6,489 nucleotides of DNA from an uncultured Acidobacteriota bacterium (GTDB lineage Bacteria > Acidobacteriota > Blastocatellia > Pyrinomonadales > Pyrinomonadaceae). Below the pieces are notes generated by a model. That model was not told the DNA's origin. It saw nothing but the letters and a program-made list of their open reading frames with translations, and did not search any database. Every line of letters begins with the position of its first letter. Within the stretch, counting starts at the first letter, position 1. Position numbers and translations under genes: made by a program. Of the stretch, positions 5,992 through 6,489 are shown piece after piece. Where the stretch lies: the NCBI GenBank assembly GCA_902826505.1, contig CADEFG010000301.1, positions 1 through 6,489 on the forward strand, given 5' to 3'.

Positions 5992-6489
5992 ATGCGTCAA
6001 AAATTGATTTATTTACGTTTGGTCATCGTTCTGATTTGGTCGGCGATTTTTTTGAACGCATTACCGGCAAACATTAAAGCTCAGAACGCGCCGGAAAATC
6101 TGCGAATCGTCAAAAATCGTCTGCCTTTAAATCAGGCGGCGTTTTATCCGCTGCCGCTGACTGCGGTCAAACCGCGCGGCTGGCTGGCGCGACAATTACG
6201 GATTCAAGCCGACGGCGTGACGGGGAAAATCGACGAATTTTGGAAAGACCTTGATAAAAACAGCGGCTGGCTCGGCGGCAGCGGCGAAGATTGGGAACGC
6301 GGTCCGTATTATATGGACGGTTTGGTGCCGCTCGCGTTTTTGCTCGATGATCCGAAATTGATTGCCAAAGCCGAAAAATGGGTCGGTTGGACGCTCGCCA
6401 ATCAGCGCGCCGACGGCTCGATCGGTCCGGTGAAAAACGATGCCTGGTGGTCGCGGATGATCATGATGAAGGTTTTGATTCAATATTAC
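5992..6489 (+). CDS. GH127-type (DUF1680) beta-L-arabinofuranosidase, N-terminal part (3' end outside window)
   Basis: An ATG at 5992 opens a frame of 166 codons that continues without a stop to the right edge. It has a Sec signal peptide (MRQKLIYLRLVIVLIWSAIF) with probable cleavage IKA|Q after residue 30. The mature part contains the DUF1680 N-terminal pattern: FYPLPLTAVKPRGWLARQL, then EFWKDLDKNSGWLGGSGEDWERGPYYMDGLVPLAFLLDDP, and WTLANQRADGSIGP. This is the start of the (alpha/alpha)6 barrel. Characterised GH127 enzymes release beta-L-arabinofuranose, for example from hydroxyproline-linked arabino-oligosaccharides, using a cysteine nucleophile; that region lies beyond the window, so activity cannot be checked. 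Related families such as GH146 are possible. An AAAGAG stretch at 5982-5987 and GGA at 5978-5980 are weak ribosome-binding candidates. The 38-base gap after the esterase suggests the same operon. Confidence 0.85.
   Translation, partial: MRQKLIYLRLVIVLIWSAIFLNALPANIKAQNAPENLRIVKNRLPLNQAAFYPLPLTAVKPRGWLARQLRIQADGVTGKIDEFWKDLDKNSGWLGGSGEDWERGPYYMDGLVPLAFLLDDPKLIAKAEKWVGWTLANQRADGSIGPVKNDAWWSRMIMMKVLIQYY

Overview
The window is a compact, single-strand (+) block of carbohydrate-degradation genes. In order it holds the 3' end of a galactokinase gene (galK), a Tat-exported GH51 alpha-L-arabinofuranosidase, a Sec-exported GH43 glycosidase with a C-terminal beta-sandwich domain, a GH172 (former DUF2961) furanosidase-type protein, an alpha/beta-hydrolase carbohydrate esterase of the BD-FAE/acetyl-xylan-esterase type, and the 5' part of a GH127-type (former DUF1680) beta-L-arabinofuranosidase that runs off the right edge. 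All families were assigned by reading motifs by eye; no search was run.

Layout. Positions 1-248 are galK, 287-1954 GH51, 1979-3658 GH43, 3845-5014 GH172, 5018-5953 the esterase and 5992-6489 GH127 (partial). Most gaps are 3-38 bases, so co-transcription is likely. The only larger gap (3659-3844) is nearly filled by an imperfect palindromic repeat element of about 140 bp with 15-bp terminal inverted repeats. A second repeat-like patch (about 2011-2120) lies inside the N-terminal coding part of the GH43 gene and seems to encode its atypical leader and signal peptide.

How the genes fit together. Four glycosidases from furanosidase-rich families, one esterase and the kinase that starts galactose catabolism suggest removal of arabinose side chains of both alpha and beta linkage, and of acyl groups, from a plant polymer such as arabinan, arabinoxylan, arabinogalactan or hydroxyproline-rich glycoprotein glycans. 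Released galactose would enter the Leloir pathway. All five enzymes carry export signals, so the work is outside the cytoplasm. No endo-acting enzyme, transporter, SusC/SusD pair or regulator is present in the window.

Organism. No phylogenetic marker is present. The repeat style, the Tat-exported hydrolase, Gln directly after the predicted signal-peptidase sites and the mid-range GC suggest a Gram-negative soil or plant-litter bacterium. My best guess is Acidobacteriota (Blastocatellia/Pyrinomonadales-like), with Bacteroidota as an alternative. This is low-confidence inference.
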